A DNA stretch of 64,000 nucleotides, from positions 1,358,418 to 1,422,417 of the forward strand of contig NZ_GG697169.2 of the NCBI RefSeq assembly GCF_000161835.1, in the 5' to 3' direction. The notes beneath the pieces were generated by a model. That model ran no database searches, was not told where the DNA came from, and was given only the letters and a program-made list of their open reading frames with translations. Shown here piece by piece: positions 46,108 to 54,632 of the stretch. Origin of the DNA: Thalassobium sp. R2A62 (GTDB taxonomy: Bacteria; Pseudomonadota; Alphaproteobacteria; Rhodobacterales; Rhodobacteraceae). The stretch's first letter is position 1. The number at the start of each line of letters is the position of its first letter. Made by a program: the position numbers and the translations under genes.

Positions 46108-46617
46108 CTAAGATCCGAATGGTTCAACCAGATCCGCAGACAGAGCATATCCAATATCAGCAAGGTGCGTCGAGATCGACGAGACCCCGAACATGCCTAC
46201 AACATTGACCGGCTCGTAGAGCCCCACGCTCTCGTAGGGTTCCGACGTTGTCACAAACACCAGCTGGTTTGCGGGCGGTGGCGGCACATGCACACAAGCC
46301 CCGACGAACGGCACCAGAATAAAGGCCGTGACGCCTGTTCCTGAGTAATCAATCGGAACAATGAAGCCCGGCAAACGAATGACTTGGCCGTTCCATTCGG
46401 TGCGAACACCACTGGATTCCGGCTGTTGGCTCGACAGCGGTGGTTGGTCGTGATCAAGCAACCCTTGAAGCATTGGCGGGATCACTTGCTGCCCCTCAGG
46501 CACCAAGTCAGTCCATTCAAGATCGATGAAACCATCAGCCCGCGCAAACTGCGGCAGCATGGACGCAGCTCCGATACCCGACACAAAGGTCCGCCGCCCG
46601 ATGGAACGGCTTACCAT
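46108..46617 (-). CDS. DUF3299 exported protein, second copy (Zrg-like)
   Basis: 169 residues with a twin-arginine signal (GRRTFVSGIGAASMLPQFARA). The DUF3299 core reads IRLPGFIVPIDYSGTGVTAF, then ILVPFVGACVHVPPPPANQL and VFVTT. It is paralogous to the gene just upstream (same PPPP-NQLVFVTT block) and overlaps it by seven bases. As the last gene of the zur-led operon, a periplasmic role in zinc handling is likely; the conserved cysteine-histidine (GACVHVPPPP) may bind metal. Confidence 0.85.
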   Translation of the reverse strand: MVSRSIGRRTFVSGIGAASMLPQFARADGFIDLEWTDLVPEGQQVIPPMLQGLLDHDQPPLSSQQPESSGVRTEWNGQVIRLPGFIVPIDYSGTGVTAFILVPFVGACVHVPPPPANQLVFVTTSEPYESVGLYEPVNVVGMFGVSSISTHLADIGYALSADLVEPFGS

Positions 46618-47117
46618 ATATAAATCTCCATCTCTTCAGCAGCCAGCGCATAGCCTGTTTCTGCGACTTCGGTCGATGTGATTTCATGCCCCATTTTGCC
46701 CGTGACCCAGACAGCTTCCCATAGATCATCACCGGGCCAAGGCGTTGCCGTGGTCACAAAAACCAACTGGTTTGGCGGCGGTGGCGGCGTATGAATGCAA
46801 GCCCCCACATAAGGCACCAAGACAAAGCTGGTGACCCCGTCGGTCGAGGTCTCAATCGGAATAATAAAGCCCGGCATTTTGATGTAGGCCCCATCCAAGA
46901 CAGGGTTCAGTTTTTTTGCGTTCTCGTCGAACTCAGGCAGCCACAGATCATTGCGCTCGTCCATGACGCCTTCGCCGATGATCTCGGAATACGGTACACC
47001 CGGCGGGATCAGATCTTCCCACATGATTTCGATCGCCTGACGGGCAAGTGCAGTTCTCGGCAACGTTGCCCCAGCAGCCAAGGCTCCGGCCATCAAATGT
47101 CGACGTGATAGATGCAT
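46611..47117 (-). CDS. DUF3299 exported protein, first copy (Zrg-like)
   Basis: 168 residues with a twin-arginine-type signal (MHLSRRHLMAGALAAGATLP). The mature part shares MPGFIIPIETSTDGVTSF, FVLVPYVGACIHTPPPPPNQ and LVFVTT with the downstream copy. In Vibrio cholerae, DUF3299 proteins occur in the zinc-responsive zrg locus with a DUF2796 protein and an ABC pair, the same partners as here. Its biochemical function is unknown. Confidence 0.85.
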   Translation of the reverse strand: MHLSRRHLMAGALAAGATLPRTALARQAIEIMWEDLIPPGVPYSEIIGEGVMDERNDLWLPEFDENAKKLNPVLDGAYIKMPGFIIPIETSTDGVTSFVLVPYVGACIHTPPPPPNQLVFVTTATPWPGDDLWEAVWVTGKMGHEITSTEVAETGYALAAEEMEIYIW

Positions 47118-47136
47118 GACGTATGCTCCTAAATCC

Positions 47137-48387
47137 TCAGATTTTGACGATCATACCATCTGCGAGGGACATACGGTAGGCTCTGAATGCAGGTACCATG
47201 CTCACAATTGCGCCAGCAGCCACAACGCCCAAGATCACCCAAAGCTCTCTGAGGGTCGGTGGTCCAATCGGCAACCACAGCCCAAACGCGCTGTCGATCA
47301 ACGGCTGACCAACGAAAAGACCCATATAAAGAAAACCCAAACCGAGCAGCGCACCAATTGCGGCCATCAGGACCGCCTCTAGCACCAACAGCCCCAGAAT
47401 TACCCGTGGTCGTGCGCCCATGGCGCGGAAAATCGCCATTTCGCGGCGGCGTTCGTTCAGACTAGAGAATATCGTGGCCATCATGCCGATCAACGCGGTG
47501 ACCACCACCATCGCGGACACCGCGATCAGGGCCGTTTCCGCGATACCGACGATTTGCCACAGCTCTTGTAGCGCAACACCAGGCAAAACGGCGAGCAACG
47601 GCTCTCTGGAGTATTGGTTGATAGCTCTTTGCAAACCAAAGACTTGCAGCCGGCTCTTGGTTCCGATCAGGGCCGCCGTGATCGCCTGAGGTTCAAGCGG
47701 CATCTGCCGAATGACATCTGCAGGCGTCGATTGGCCGGGAATTTGCGCACCACTTTGCCAATCCACGTGGATCGCCTCGATTGCCCGCAGGCTAACAATC
47801 ACCGTGCGGTCCACCGGCGTTCCGGTTTTTTCCAAGATGCCAGAGACGCGAAACGGCTGATCTTTGTGCTCTGAAAACGAGGCCAGCCCATGCGCCACGA
47901 CGATAGGATCATCGATGTCATAGTTCAACGTCGCCGCAACATCCGCCCCAATCACGGCATCAAAGAGATCGTCCATCAAGAAACCGCTTTGCACCGCAAG
48001 GGATTGCCCAGAGCGGTATTTGTAACGCTCGAAAAACTCGGGCGTGGTGCCCATGACGCGGAACTGTCTATGGCTGTCACCCAAGGAAATGGGTACGATC
48101 CAATCGACCTCAGAACGTTGCTGGATGTCCTGATAGCTGTCCCACGTCAAATTGTTCGTCGCATTACCGATGCGGAAAACCGAATACAGCAGCAACTGAA
48201 CCGATCCTGACCGAGCACCAACAATTAGGTCGGTTCCAGAGATCGTATCGGCAAAGCTCGCCTTTGCGCCTGTGCGGACCTTTTCAACACCTAGGAACAG
48301 CGCGACCGACAACGCGATCGCGAGAATGGTCATCCCGACCGTCAATGCGCGCGCCATCAGCGACCCGATTGCAAGACGCAAGATCAT
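47137..48387 (-). CDS. FtsX/MacB-type ABC permease (Zrg-like)
   Basis: A 416-residue permease with one N-terminal helix (ALTVGMTILAIALSVALFLG), a large periplasmic domain (about residues 40-270), and three C-terminal helices with SSLNERRREMAIFRAMGARP, the coupling motif of FtsX-type permeases. Such permeases do not import solutes by the classical route. In the Zrg system this component supports zinc acquisition. It overlaps the ATPase gene by ATGA. Confidence 0.9.
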   Translation of the reverse strand: MILRLAIGSLMARALTVGMTILAIALSVALFLGVEKVRTGAKASFADTISGTDLIVGARSGSVQLLLYSVFRIGNATNNLTWDSYQDIQQRSEVDWIVPISLGDSHRQFRVMGTTPEFFERYKYRSGQSLAVQSGFLMDDLFDAVIGADVAATLNYDIDDPIVVAHGLASFSEHKDQPFRVSGILEKTGTPVDRTVIVSLRAIEAIHVDWQSGAQIPGQSTPADVIRQMPLEPQAITAALIGTKSRLQVFGLQRAINQYSREPLLAVLPGVALQELWQIVGIAETALIAVSAMVVVTALIGMMATIFSSLNERRREMAIFRAMGARPRVILGLLVLEAVLMAAIGALLGLGFLYMGLFVGQPLIDSAFGLWLPIGPPTLRELWVILGVVAAGAIVSMVPAFRAYRMSLADGMIVKI

Positions 48388-49085
48388 TGCGCCCCCCTGA
48401 CGGCCGTTGCGATATCAGCCATTTTAACAACGCGATCAAATTGCGCGGCCAATCGTGCGTCATGGCTGACCATCAAGACAGTCGTGCCATGGGCCTGCGA
48501 CTGGGCAAATAACAATTCCAGAAACGTGGCCTGTGTTTCGGCATCCAATGACGACGTGGGTTCGTCTGCGATGATCAACGGTGGTGTTCCGATCAAAGCA
48601 CGCGCCGCGGCGACACGTTGTTGTTGCCCCACACTCAGTGCTCCGGCTCGCGATGTCATAACACCCTGCGGTAGGCCCAGCGCATCGCACAGCCTTTGTG
48701 CCTCGGCCTCAGGATCGGCAATGCGTTTGCGGCGTTCAGGTGCGAATTGAAGCGGCAAAAGAATGTTGTCCGCAACGCTGGCAAAAGGCAGCAAATTGAA
48801 CTGCTGAAAGATCAGGCCAATCTGTTCAGCGCGAAAACGATCCCGCTGGCCTGCCGACAGCTGGGCAATGTTTTGACCACTGACATTCACCTGTCCGGCG
48901 TCGGCGAAGATCGTTGCGCAAATCATTGATAGTAGTGTCGATTTACCCGAACCGCTTGCCCCTAAAAGCAAAACTGTTTCCGAAGGCGCCACTTGGAAAT
49001 CCGGAACATTCAACCCAAAGGACGCCCGCCCCGGCCAGCGGTACGAGACGTCCTCAAGGTGTAGAATAGCAGGTTTTTCCGTCAC
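48384..49085 (-). CDS. LolD/MacB-type ABC ATPase (Zrg-like)
   Basis: 233 residues from a GTG start: Walker A GASGSGKST, Q-loop LIFQQFNLLPF, signature region LSVGQQQRVAAARAL (V for the usual G), Walker B LIIADEPTSSLD, and switch His MVSHD. It drives the FtsX-type permease encoded next. It follows the DUF2796 gene by 13 bases. Confidence 0.92.
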   Translation of the reverse strand: MTEKPAILHLEDVSYRWPGRASFGLNVPDFQVAPSETVLLLGASGSGKSTLLSMICATIFADAGQVNVSGQNIAQLSAGQRDRFRAEQIGLIFQQFNLLPFASVADNILLPLQFAPERRKRIADPEAEAQRLCDALGLPQGVMTSRAGALSVGQQQRVAAARALIGTPPLIIADEPTSSLDAETQATFLELLFAQSQAHGTTVLMVSHDARLAAQFDRVVKMADIATAVRGAQ

Positions 49086-49098
49086 GCAGCCCGCCTAT

Positions 49099-49923
49099 CT
49101 AGAACAGACTGCTGAGGTCGAGTGTCGGGGCGTCCCGCTCTACCTCAAAGGCTGTCGCACCGGTTTCAGAGATCGCCTGCACTTCAACCTCGAGCGCATT
49201 CGGGAATGCCGCGAAGTAGGCGAAGTCGATACCGGTCACAGCCGAAATGTCGGAGCAGGTAAGAGTATACTCTGCATGAAATTCAGTGTGGCCAGCTTCG
49301 TCCGCATGGTCGTCGTGATCGTCATGGCCTTCTTCATCATGGTCGTCATGATCTTCTTTGTCGTGATCATGCTCGTCTTCATGGTCATCGTGATCGTCGT
49401 GCTCGTCTTTATCATGATCGTCATGACCTTCTTCCTCATGGTCGTGCTCATCATGCTCGTCTTTGTGATCGTCGTGGTCGTCGTGACCCTCTTCATCACG
49501 GTCATCGTGCTCGTCTTCGTCGTGATCGTCATGACCTTCTTCTTTGTGGTCATGATCATCATGATCTTCTTTGTGATCATCATGATCGTCGTGATCATCA
49601 TGGGCCTCTTCGCTCTCTAGCTCGGCGTCGGCATCCACCACCGAACATCCAGCCGCATCAGGCAAAACGAACAAATCCAAAGGCTTGGCCAAAACCGCCA
49701 GTGCTGCATCAATCGATGCAAGGTCTTCATCGCTCTCGGCTTGGTATTCAAAACCCACGATATCCGCACCCGGTGCATGCAGTTCCATCGCAATGGTTGA
49801 TCCCTCAAACGCAATATTCAGTTGGCCAACCCCATGCTCGTGAGCATCCAGTTGACGAGTTTCCTCCGCGAGGATTGGCGTTGCAGCGACAGTTGACAGC
49901 ATAAGAAGGGACATAAGTTTCAT
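49099..49923 (-). CDS. zrgA: DUF2796 periplasmic protein with His/Asp repeat (ZrgA-like)
   Basis: 274 residues with a signal peptide (MKLMSLLMLSTVAATPILAE). The DUF2796 start, RQLDAHEHGVGQLNIAFEGS, contains HEHG. The centre is an extended run of HDDHDD/HDE/KEDHDD units covering about 105 residues. A short conserved C-terminal domain follows (EFHAEYTLTCSDISAVTGID). ZrgA of Vibrio is a zinc-binding periplasmic protein of this layout. The repeat should bind many Zn2+ ions. The ATG at 49923 with an AGGTG site was chosen over a GTG three codons upstream. It directly follows zur. Confidence 0.88.
   Translation of the reverse strand: MKLMSLLMLSTVAATPILAEETRQLDAHEHGVGQLNIAFEGSTIAMELHAPGADIVGFEYQAESDEDLASIDAALAVLAKPLDLFVLPDAAGCSVVDADAELESEEAHDDHDDHDDHKEDHDDHDHKEEGHDDHDEDEHDDRDEEGHDDHDDHKDEHDEHDHEEEGHDDHDKDEHDDHDDHEDEHDHDKEDHDDHDEEGHDDHDDHADEAGHTEFHAEYTLTCSDISAVTGIDFAYFAAFPNALEVEVQAISETGATAFEVERDAPTLDLSSLF
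49295..49609 (-). repeat. In-frame His/Asp-coding repeat array
   Basis: About 315 bases of imperfect tandem repeats of GAT/GAC, CAT/CAC and GAA codons inside the DUF2796 gene. Unit lengths vary (HDD, HDDHKDEHDE, EEGHDDHDEDEHDD). Near-identical blocks recur several times, so length change by slippage or unequal crossover is expected. The opposite strand reads as a spurious Val/Met/Phe-rich frame. Confidence 0.85.
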
Positions 49924-49949
49924 CGAGAGCACCTATAAGGTTAAGAGGG

Positions 49950-50342
49950 TTAGGAGGAAATAGAACATCCATCACATTGTCCGTGGATCTCCACGATGTG
50001 ACGGGTTGCATCAAAAGACGACTGCGCAGCAATCGCAGAAAGTTCGGTTAGCAAACGTGTGCCGTCATGCTCGTCAACACTGCCGCAATCGCCGCAAATG
50101 GTCAGAACGGGCACGGCGGATTCGTGATTGCAACGGCAGGGAACAAAGGCCTTGATCGACTCAAGCTTATGCGCGCGGCCCTGATCCGTCAGCGCGGCAA
50201 GTGCACGGTACACCGTAGGAGCCGCGATATCCGGCTCGTCTCTCTTCATCTGATCCAAGATCGCGTAGGCTGTCATTGGCTTATCTTGGGCATGCAAAAT
50301 ACCCAAAACATCAGACTGTCGGACTGCCGCTTGCTTGCGCAT
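49950..50342 (-). CDS. zur: Fur-family zinc uptake regulator
   Basis: 130 residues. The winged-helix half includes MTAYAILDQMKRDEPDIAAP and TVYRALAAL, as in Zur. The metal half carries CRCNHES, CGDCGSVDEHDG and a C-terminal HGQCDGC, supplying a structural CxxC-CxxC zinc site and regulatory His/Cys ligands. Under zinc sufficiency it should repress its own operon, including the ZrgA-like gene 26 bases downstream. A 28-bp palindrome lies 29 bases upstream of the start. Confidence 0.92.
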   Translation of the reverse strand: MRKQAAVRQSDVLGILHAQDKPMTAYAILDQMKRDEPDIAAPTVYRALAALTDQGRAHKLESIKAFVPCRCNHESAVPVLTICGDCGSVDEHDGTRLLTELSAIAAQSSFDATRHIVEIHGQCDGCSISS

Positions 50343-50370
50343 AGATCATCCCCTAGTTCCAAGTGCTCAG

Positions 50371-50398
50371 AGTTTGTTATTTTATAAAGTAACAAACT
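50371..50398. promoter_or_regulatory. zur: Candidate Zur box
   Basis: A 28-base palindrome, AGTTTGTTAT then TTTATAAAG then TAACAAACT, matching its complement at 26 of 28 positions. The GTTAY...RTAAC arms and AT-rich core fit the alphaproteobacterial Zur consensus. It sits immediately upstream of zur, so zinc-dependent autoregulation of the whole operon is expected. Confidence 0.8.
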
Positions 50399-50560
50399 AC
50401 AAGCCAACGGCAATTGCCATAAGAGGCAAACCGCTCAGTTCTGCTCGCCAACCTGCAGCACCAAACACAGGCACGGCTGGTCAGGCGAGAGAAAACCCTT
50501 TTTCCAACCTGCGTGATCGTGCAACCCTGCGCCAACACGCCGATACCAACGAGGGTCACA

Positions 50561-51547
50561 ATGCCTAACGCGCCGCTCAAAGGGTGGAACCACACGCCCA
50601 ATGTCCCACTGCAAGTGTCGCCATTTTTCAGCTGGCCACCCCGCCCTCTCGATATGCTCAAATGGGTTTGGGGTTCATGGTTCTTTATCAGCGAACGTCT
50701 AATAGTTGTCGCCATCGCCTGCATCTCGTTTTATTGGTTCCACCCCCCGCTTGAGGAAACCAGAACGCTCGCCTTTGGATGGATCGCGCAGATGTTCCTC
50801 CGCAATGTCACACTGATGACAATTGTCGCGAGCGGGCTGCATCTCTATTTCTATACCTTCACCAAACAGGGCCAGCGGCTCAAATACGACCCGCGCCCAT
50901 TGATGAAGAATGGCCGCCAATTCACCCTAGGCGATCAAATTCGGGACAACATATTTTGGACGATCGCCAGTGGTGTCACCGTTTGGACAGCTTACGAAGT
51001 GCTGATGTTCTGGGCGATGGCGAACGGTTATGCGCCGATGCTAACGTGGGCTGCCAACCCTATCTGGTTTGTTGCACTCTTTGTGCTGATCCCCATGTGG
51101 GAGAGCTTTTATTTCTATTGGATCCACCGGCTGTTGCATGTCCCGTTTTTGTACAAACACGTCCACGCGCTGCACCACCGAAACATCAACGTCGGACCTT
51201 GGTCCGGCTTGGCGATGCATCCGGTCGAGCATCTGATCTTTTTAGGGTCGGTTCTGGTTCATTTCGTCATCGCCGCCCACCCGGTCCATATCCTGTTCCA
51301 TTTGCAATATTACGCACTCACCGCAGCGACGACCCACACAGGGTTCGAGGGAATGGTGATCAAAGACAAGAACCGGCTTAAGCTGGGGACATTCCATCAC
51401 CAAATGCACCACCGCTATTTTGAATGTAACTACGGGTCGCTCGAACTGCCGTGGGACAAATGGTTCGGGTCTTTTCATGACGGCACGCCCGAAGCCGATG
51501 CCAAAATCCGAGAGCGGCGCAAGACCCTGACAAACGGCTCGCGCTAG
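50561..51547 (+). CDS. Sterol desaturase/fatty acid hydroxylase-superfamily membrane protein
   Basis: 328 residues with about five hydrophobic segments and the eight-histidine di-iron signature: WIHRLLHVPF (HxxxH), HVHALHHRN (HxxHH), HPVEHLIF and FHHQMHHRYFE (HxxHH). These enzymes hydroxylate or desaturate lipids using O2. The ATG at 50561 follows a CGAGGG site; the longer upstream frame overlaps sequence near the zur promoter. The substrate is unknown. Confidence 0.9.
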   Translation: MPNAPLKGWNHTPNVPLQVSPFFSWPPRPLDMLKWVWGSWFFISERLIVVAIACISFYWFHPPLEETRTLAFGWIAQMFLRNVTLMTIVASGLHLYFYTFTKQGQRLKYDPRPLMKNGRQFTLGDQIRDNIFWTIASGVTVWTAYEVLMFWAMANGYAPMLTWAANPIWFVALFVLIPMWESFYFYWIHRLLHVPFLYKHVHALHHRNINVGPWSGLAMHPVEHLIFLGSVLVHFVIAAHPVHILFHLQYYALTAATTHTGFEGMVIKDKNRLKLGTFHHQMHHRYFECNYGSLELPWDKWFGSFHDGTPEADAKIRERRKTLTNGSR

Positions 51548-51623
51548 CGCCGGTCTAGGTCACACGGGGTTTCCTTTGCAGATCAGGTGTGGGACGATTT
51601 GCGCGTCCCAAGGAGAGCACACC

Positions 51624-52856
51624 ATGAAAATCATTGTTGTCGGTGCCGGCATTGTTGGCGTGTCCTGCGCGATATGGCTGCAACGAGATGGCCATGACGT
51701 CACACTATTGGATCGCAATGGCCCCGCCTCCGGCACCAGCCACGGCAATGCAGGTGTCTTGGCGGCGGGGGCTGTGATCCCTGTGACGACACCCGGCATT
51801 GCGGCACGCGCGCCCAAGATGTTGTTGGACCGAAATGCGCCGTTGTTTCTGCGTTGGTCCTACCTTCCAAAACTTGTTCCATTCTTGGCCAAATACCTAC
51901 GTTTTGGCACCGATGCTCATGTCGATCACTACGCCACTTCGATGTCAGCATTGCTGCATGACACGGTCGATCAACATCAACGATTGGCCGAAAACACCCC
52001 TGCAGCAGCCTATATTTCAGATGACGACTATTGCTTTGGTTACGCGACCGAGGCTGAATTCCGCGCCGACGCCTATAGTTGGCAAAAGCGCAAAGCAGCC
52101 GGATACACATTTGACGTCCACGACGGAGCATCGTTTGACCCAGCCTTTGGTCCAGCCTTTCACACCGTTGTTGCGTGCCACAATCACGGACGGATCAGCG
52201 ACCCGGGTGCCTATGTCGCGGCCCTAGCCAAACACTTTGTCGACCAAGGCGGCACACTGCAGCTGTGCGAAGTGCAAGACATCCAGATGGCCGACAACAT
52301 CATAACAGGGCTCGACACCTCCGATGGACCAATGCAGGCAGATCACATTGTCTTTGCAATGGGCCCATGGTCCAAAAACATCGCGCATAAATTGGGCGTC
52401 AAAGTCCCATTTGAAAGCGAACGTGGCTACCACCTAGAATTCATCAATCCCAGCGTGATGCCTAAATCTCCGATGATGGTGGCCAGCGGTAAATTTGTTC
52501 TCACCCCCATGGACGGGCGACTGCGCGCGGCTGGTGTCGTTGAATTTGGTGGGCTCGACAGCGGCCCGAGCCGTCCACCTTTTGAATTTCTGTATAGGCA
52601 GGTGCGCAAACTCTTGCCTGACATGACTTATGATAATGTCGTTGAATGGATGGGCCACCGGCCCGCCCCAGCAGATAGCCTGCCACTCATTGGCGCAAAT
52701 GACCCACTGGGCAAGAGCTATAGCGCCTTTGGGCATCAGCACGTTGGCTTGACAGGTGGCGCCAAAACGGGTCGGATCATTGCAGATCTGATAGGTGATA
52801 AAAAACCGAACATAGATTTGGCACCCTTCGATCCAATTAAACACTCCGCGCGCTAG
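51624..52856 (+). CDS. FAD-dependent D-amino acid dehydrogenase/oxidase (DadA-like)
   Basis: 410 residues. The FAD-binding N-terminus reads IIVVGAGIVGVSCAIWLQRD, then GTSHGNAG, the usual DadA segment. A C-terminal GLTGGAKTGRIIADLI closes the FAD domain. It oxidises a D-amino or N-methyl amino acid to a keto acid, passing electrons to quinone or O2. The ATG at 51624 has an AAGGAGAG site. A TRAP transporter and a racemase-like gene follow on the same strand, which supports a D-amino-acid substrate (inference). Confidence 0.9.
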   Translation: MKIIVVGAGIVGVSCAIWLQRDGHDVTLLDRNGPASGTSHGNAGVLAAGAVIPVTTPGIAARAPKMLLDRNAPLFLRWSYLPKLVPFLAKYLRFGTDAHVDHYATSMSALLHDTVDQHQRLAENTPAAAYISDDDYCFGYATEAEFRADAYSWQKRKAAGYTFDVHDGASFDPAFGPAFHTVVACHNHGRISDPGAYVAALAKHFVDQGGTLQLCEVQDIQMADNIITGLDTSDGPMQADHIVFAMGPWSKNIAHKLGVKVPFESERGYHLEFINPSVMPKSPMMVASGKFVLTPMDGRLRAAGVVEFGGLDSGPSRPPFEFLYRQVRKLLPDMTYDNVVEWMGHRPAPADSLPLIGANDPLGKSYSAFGHQHVGLTGGAKTGRIIADLIGDKKPNIDLAPFDPIKHSAR

Positions 52857-52865
52857 CGCGGTTTT
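52846..52865 (+). terminator. Hairpin with U-run at the end of the DadA-like gene
   Basis: CCGCGC-GCTA-GCGCGG followed by TTTT. The DadA-like stop codon lies in the loop. It should cause partial termination before the TRAP genes, unless they have their own promoter. Confidence 0.7.
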
Positions 52866-52881
52866 GTCTGGGAGGACATCT

Positions 52882-53865
52882 ATGACTTTTCTAAAGACAG
52901 TGACTCTGACCGCATTCGGTGCCTTGATGGGGACCACAGCAATGGCCGACGGCCACGCCCAATCTTGGGACATGCCGATGGCCTATGCGGCGACAAATTT
53001 CCATTCTGAGCATGGCGTGATTTTTGCGGATCTCGTCCGTGACTACACCGAAGGTGCGATCGACATTACAGTGCACCCGGGCGGTTCACTGTTCGGCGGT
53101 GGCGACATCAAACGCGCGATCCAGACGGGTCAGGTGCCAATCGGCGAACGCTTCATGTCTGCGCACGCAAACGAAGCTCCGCTCTTGGGGTGGGACAACC
53201 TGCCCTTCATCGCAACAAGCTATGACGACAACGCACGCCTCTGGGCCGCCGCACGCGACACTGTGAATGCACAGCTTGCAGATCTGAACCTTGTAGCGCT
53301 CTACACCTGCCCATGGCCGGGTCAAGGCTTCTACTTTAACCAAGAGGTGAACTCGTCAGACGACACCCAAGGCATCAAGTTCCGTTCTTACAACTCGGCG
53401 ACCGCGACCTTTGCCGAAGAGCTCGGCATGATCCCTGTTCAAATCGAAGCCGCCGAATTGAGCCAAGCGCTCGCGACCGGTGTGGCCTCTGCGTTCATCT
53501 CGTCGGGTTCGACCGGTTATGACCGCCAAGTTTGGGAGCATCTCAGCCACTACTACAAGGTCAACGCTTGGCTGCCACGCAACTACGTGATGGTGAACAC
53601 CCAAGTATGGGATGCGCTCGACGCTGATGTTCAGGCCAACATTCAAAAGGCTGCAGACGAGACTTCTGCGTCTTGTGCGGCCAAGTCGGCCGAGCTGGCT
53701 GGCTTCTACTTTGATGAGCTTGAAAAGAACGGCATGACGGTTGCGGACGCAGGTCCCGACTTCCTCGCCGAGCTAGAGACAATCGGTGCCAAGATGACCG
53801 CCGAATGGCTCGAGACCGCTGGTCCAGAGGGCCAAGCGATCCTTGATGCGTATAACGCAAACTAA
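52882..53865 (+). CDS. dctP: TRAP transporter solute-binding protein (DctP family)
   Basis: 327 residues with a signal peptide (MTFLKTVTLTAFGALMGTTAMA). The DctP fold is shown by IDITVHPGGSLFGGGDIKRA and the ligand-carboxylate arginine region GIKFRSYNSATATFAEELG. Three cysteines occur in the mature protein. It collects the substrate for the DctQM pair. The start follows a GGGAGG site. A strong hairpin separates it from dctQ. Confidence 0.92.
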   Translation: MTFLKTVTLTAFGALMGTTAMADGHAQSWDMPMAYAATNFHSEHGVIFADLVRDYTEGAIDITVHPGGSLFGGGDIKRAIQTGQVPIGERFMSAHANEAPLLGWDNLPFIATSYDDNARLWAAARDTVNAQLADLNLVALYTCPWPGQGFYFNQEVNSSDDTQGIKFRSYNSATATFAEELGMIPVQIEAAELSQALATGVASAFISSGSTGYDRQVWEHLSHYYKVNAWLPRNYVMVNTQVWDALDADVQANIQKAADETSASCAAKSAELAGFYFDELEKNGMTVADAGPDFLAELETIGAKMTAEWLETAGPEGQAILDAYNAN

Positions 53866-53873
53866 GTGACTTT

Positions 53874-53906
53874 GGGCCAGCCAGCCCTGCTTGGCTGGCC
53901 CTTTTT
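53874..53906 (+). terminator. Strong hairpin between dctP and dctQ
   Basis: A ten-base-pair perfect stem (GGGCCAGCCA/TGGCTGGCCC) with an eight-base loop and a CTTTTT tail, eight bases after the dctP stop. It is a partial terminator or mRNA-protecting stem that would raise binding protein over permease levels. Confidence 0.85.
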
Positions 53907-53939
53907 CGATCCTGCTTTCCAACATATTGAGAGATAAGC

Positions 53940-54632
53940 ATGCGTGATTGGTCGCCCGTAATGGGTCTGCCCCTTTGGGTTTGGCTCTTTGTACTACCCA
54001 GCTTGATCGGCGTTTTCTGCCTGATCGCGGGGCCACGGCTTGAACGCATCTTACGACCCGTGTGGCGCGTCCTCGACGGCGTCTATGTCGCCAGTGGCGC
54101 GATCGCGGGATTTTTTATGGTGATGATCCTGTCACTGATTGTGCTGGGTATGGTCGCCCGCTGGACCAGCGTCGCGGTGCCCGGCACGACCGAATTTGCT
54201 GGCTACGCAATGGCAGCCACATCCTTCTTTGCGCTGTGCTATGCGCTAACCAGAGGCGCCCATATCCGCGTTTCGATCATTTTGAATGCCAATGATTTCC
54301 TGCGACGCTGGCTGGATGTTTTTGCAGTCTTTGGCGCAGCGGTCATCGCCACATATTTCGCGCGCTACGCCGTCAAAGCGAATTTCTTTTCCGAAATGCT
54401 CAACGACCGGACGCAGGGCCAAGACCAGATCCCCGAATGGTTAGTGTCGCTGTTTTCGCTCGATTTCGCAGCAGCGATCCAAGGCAGCACAACCCTCGTT
54501 TATACGCCCGTTTGGATCCCACAGCTTGCAATGTCCATTGGCACCATTTTGCTGGCGATCGCACTATGGGACACGCTTTATAGAATGCTCGTTATGGGTG
54601 TGAATCCTATTGTGTCGGAGGCCGTCGAATGA
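53940..54632 (+). CDS. dctQ: TRAP transporter small membrane subunit (DctQ)
   Basis: 230 residues, four to five hydrophobic segments. WTSVAVPGTTEFAGYAMAAT and LTRGAHIRVSIIL are the conserved DctQ turns. It is longer than typical (about 170-190), with an N-terminal extra helix (LWVWLFVLPSLIGVFCLIAG). It partners DctM in the membrane. Its stop overlaps the dctM ATG. Confidence 0.9.
   Translation: MRDWSPVMGLPLWVWLFVLPSLIGVFCLIAGPRLERILRPVWRVLDGVYVASGAIAGFFMVMILSLIVLGMVARWTSVAVPGTTEFAGYAMAATSFFALCYALTRGAHIRVSIILNANDFLRRWLDVFAVFGAAVIATYFARYAVKANFFSEMLNDRTQGQDQIPEWLVSLFSLDFAAAIQGSTTLVYTPVWIPQLAMSIGTILLAIALWDTLYRMLVMGVNPIVSEAVE

Noticed and set aside
49276-49620. 114-residue Val/Met/Phe-rich 'membrane protein' on the plus strand
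   Set aside because: It is the complement of the His/Asp codon repeat (CATGAC reads GTCATG), so hydrophobicity is an artefact.
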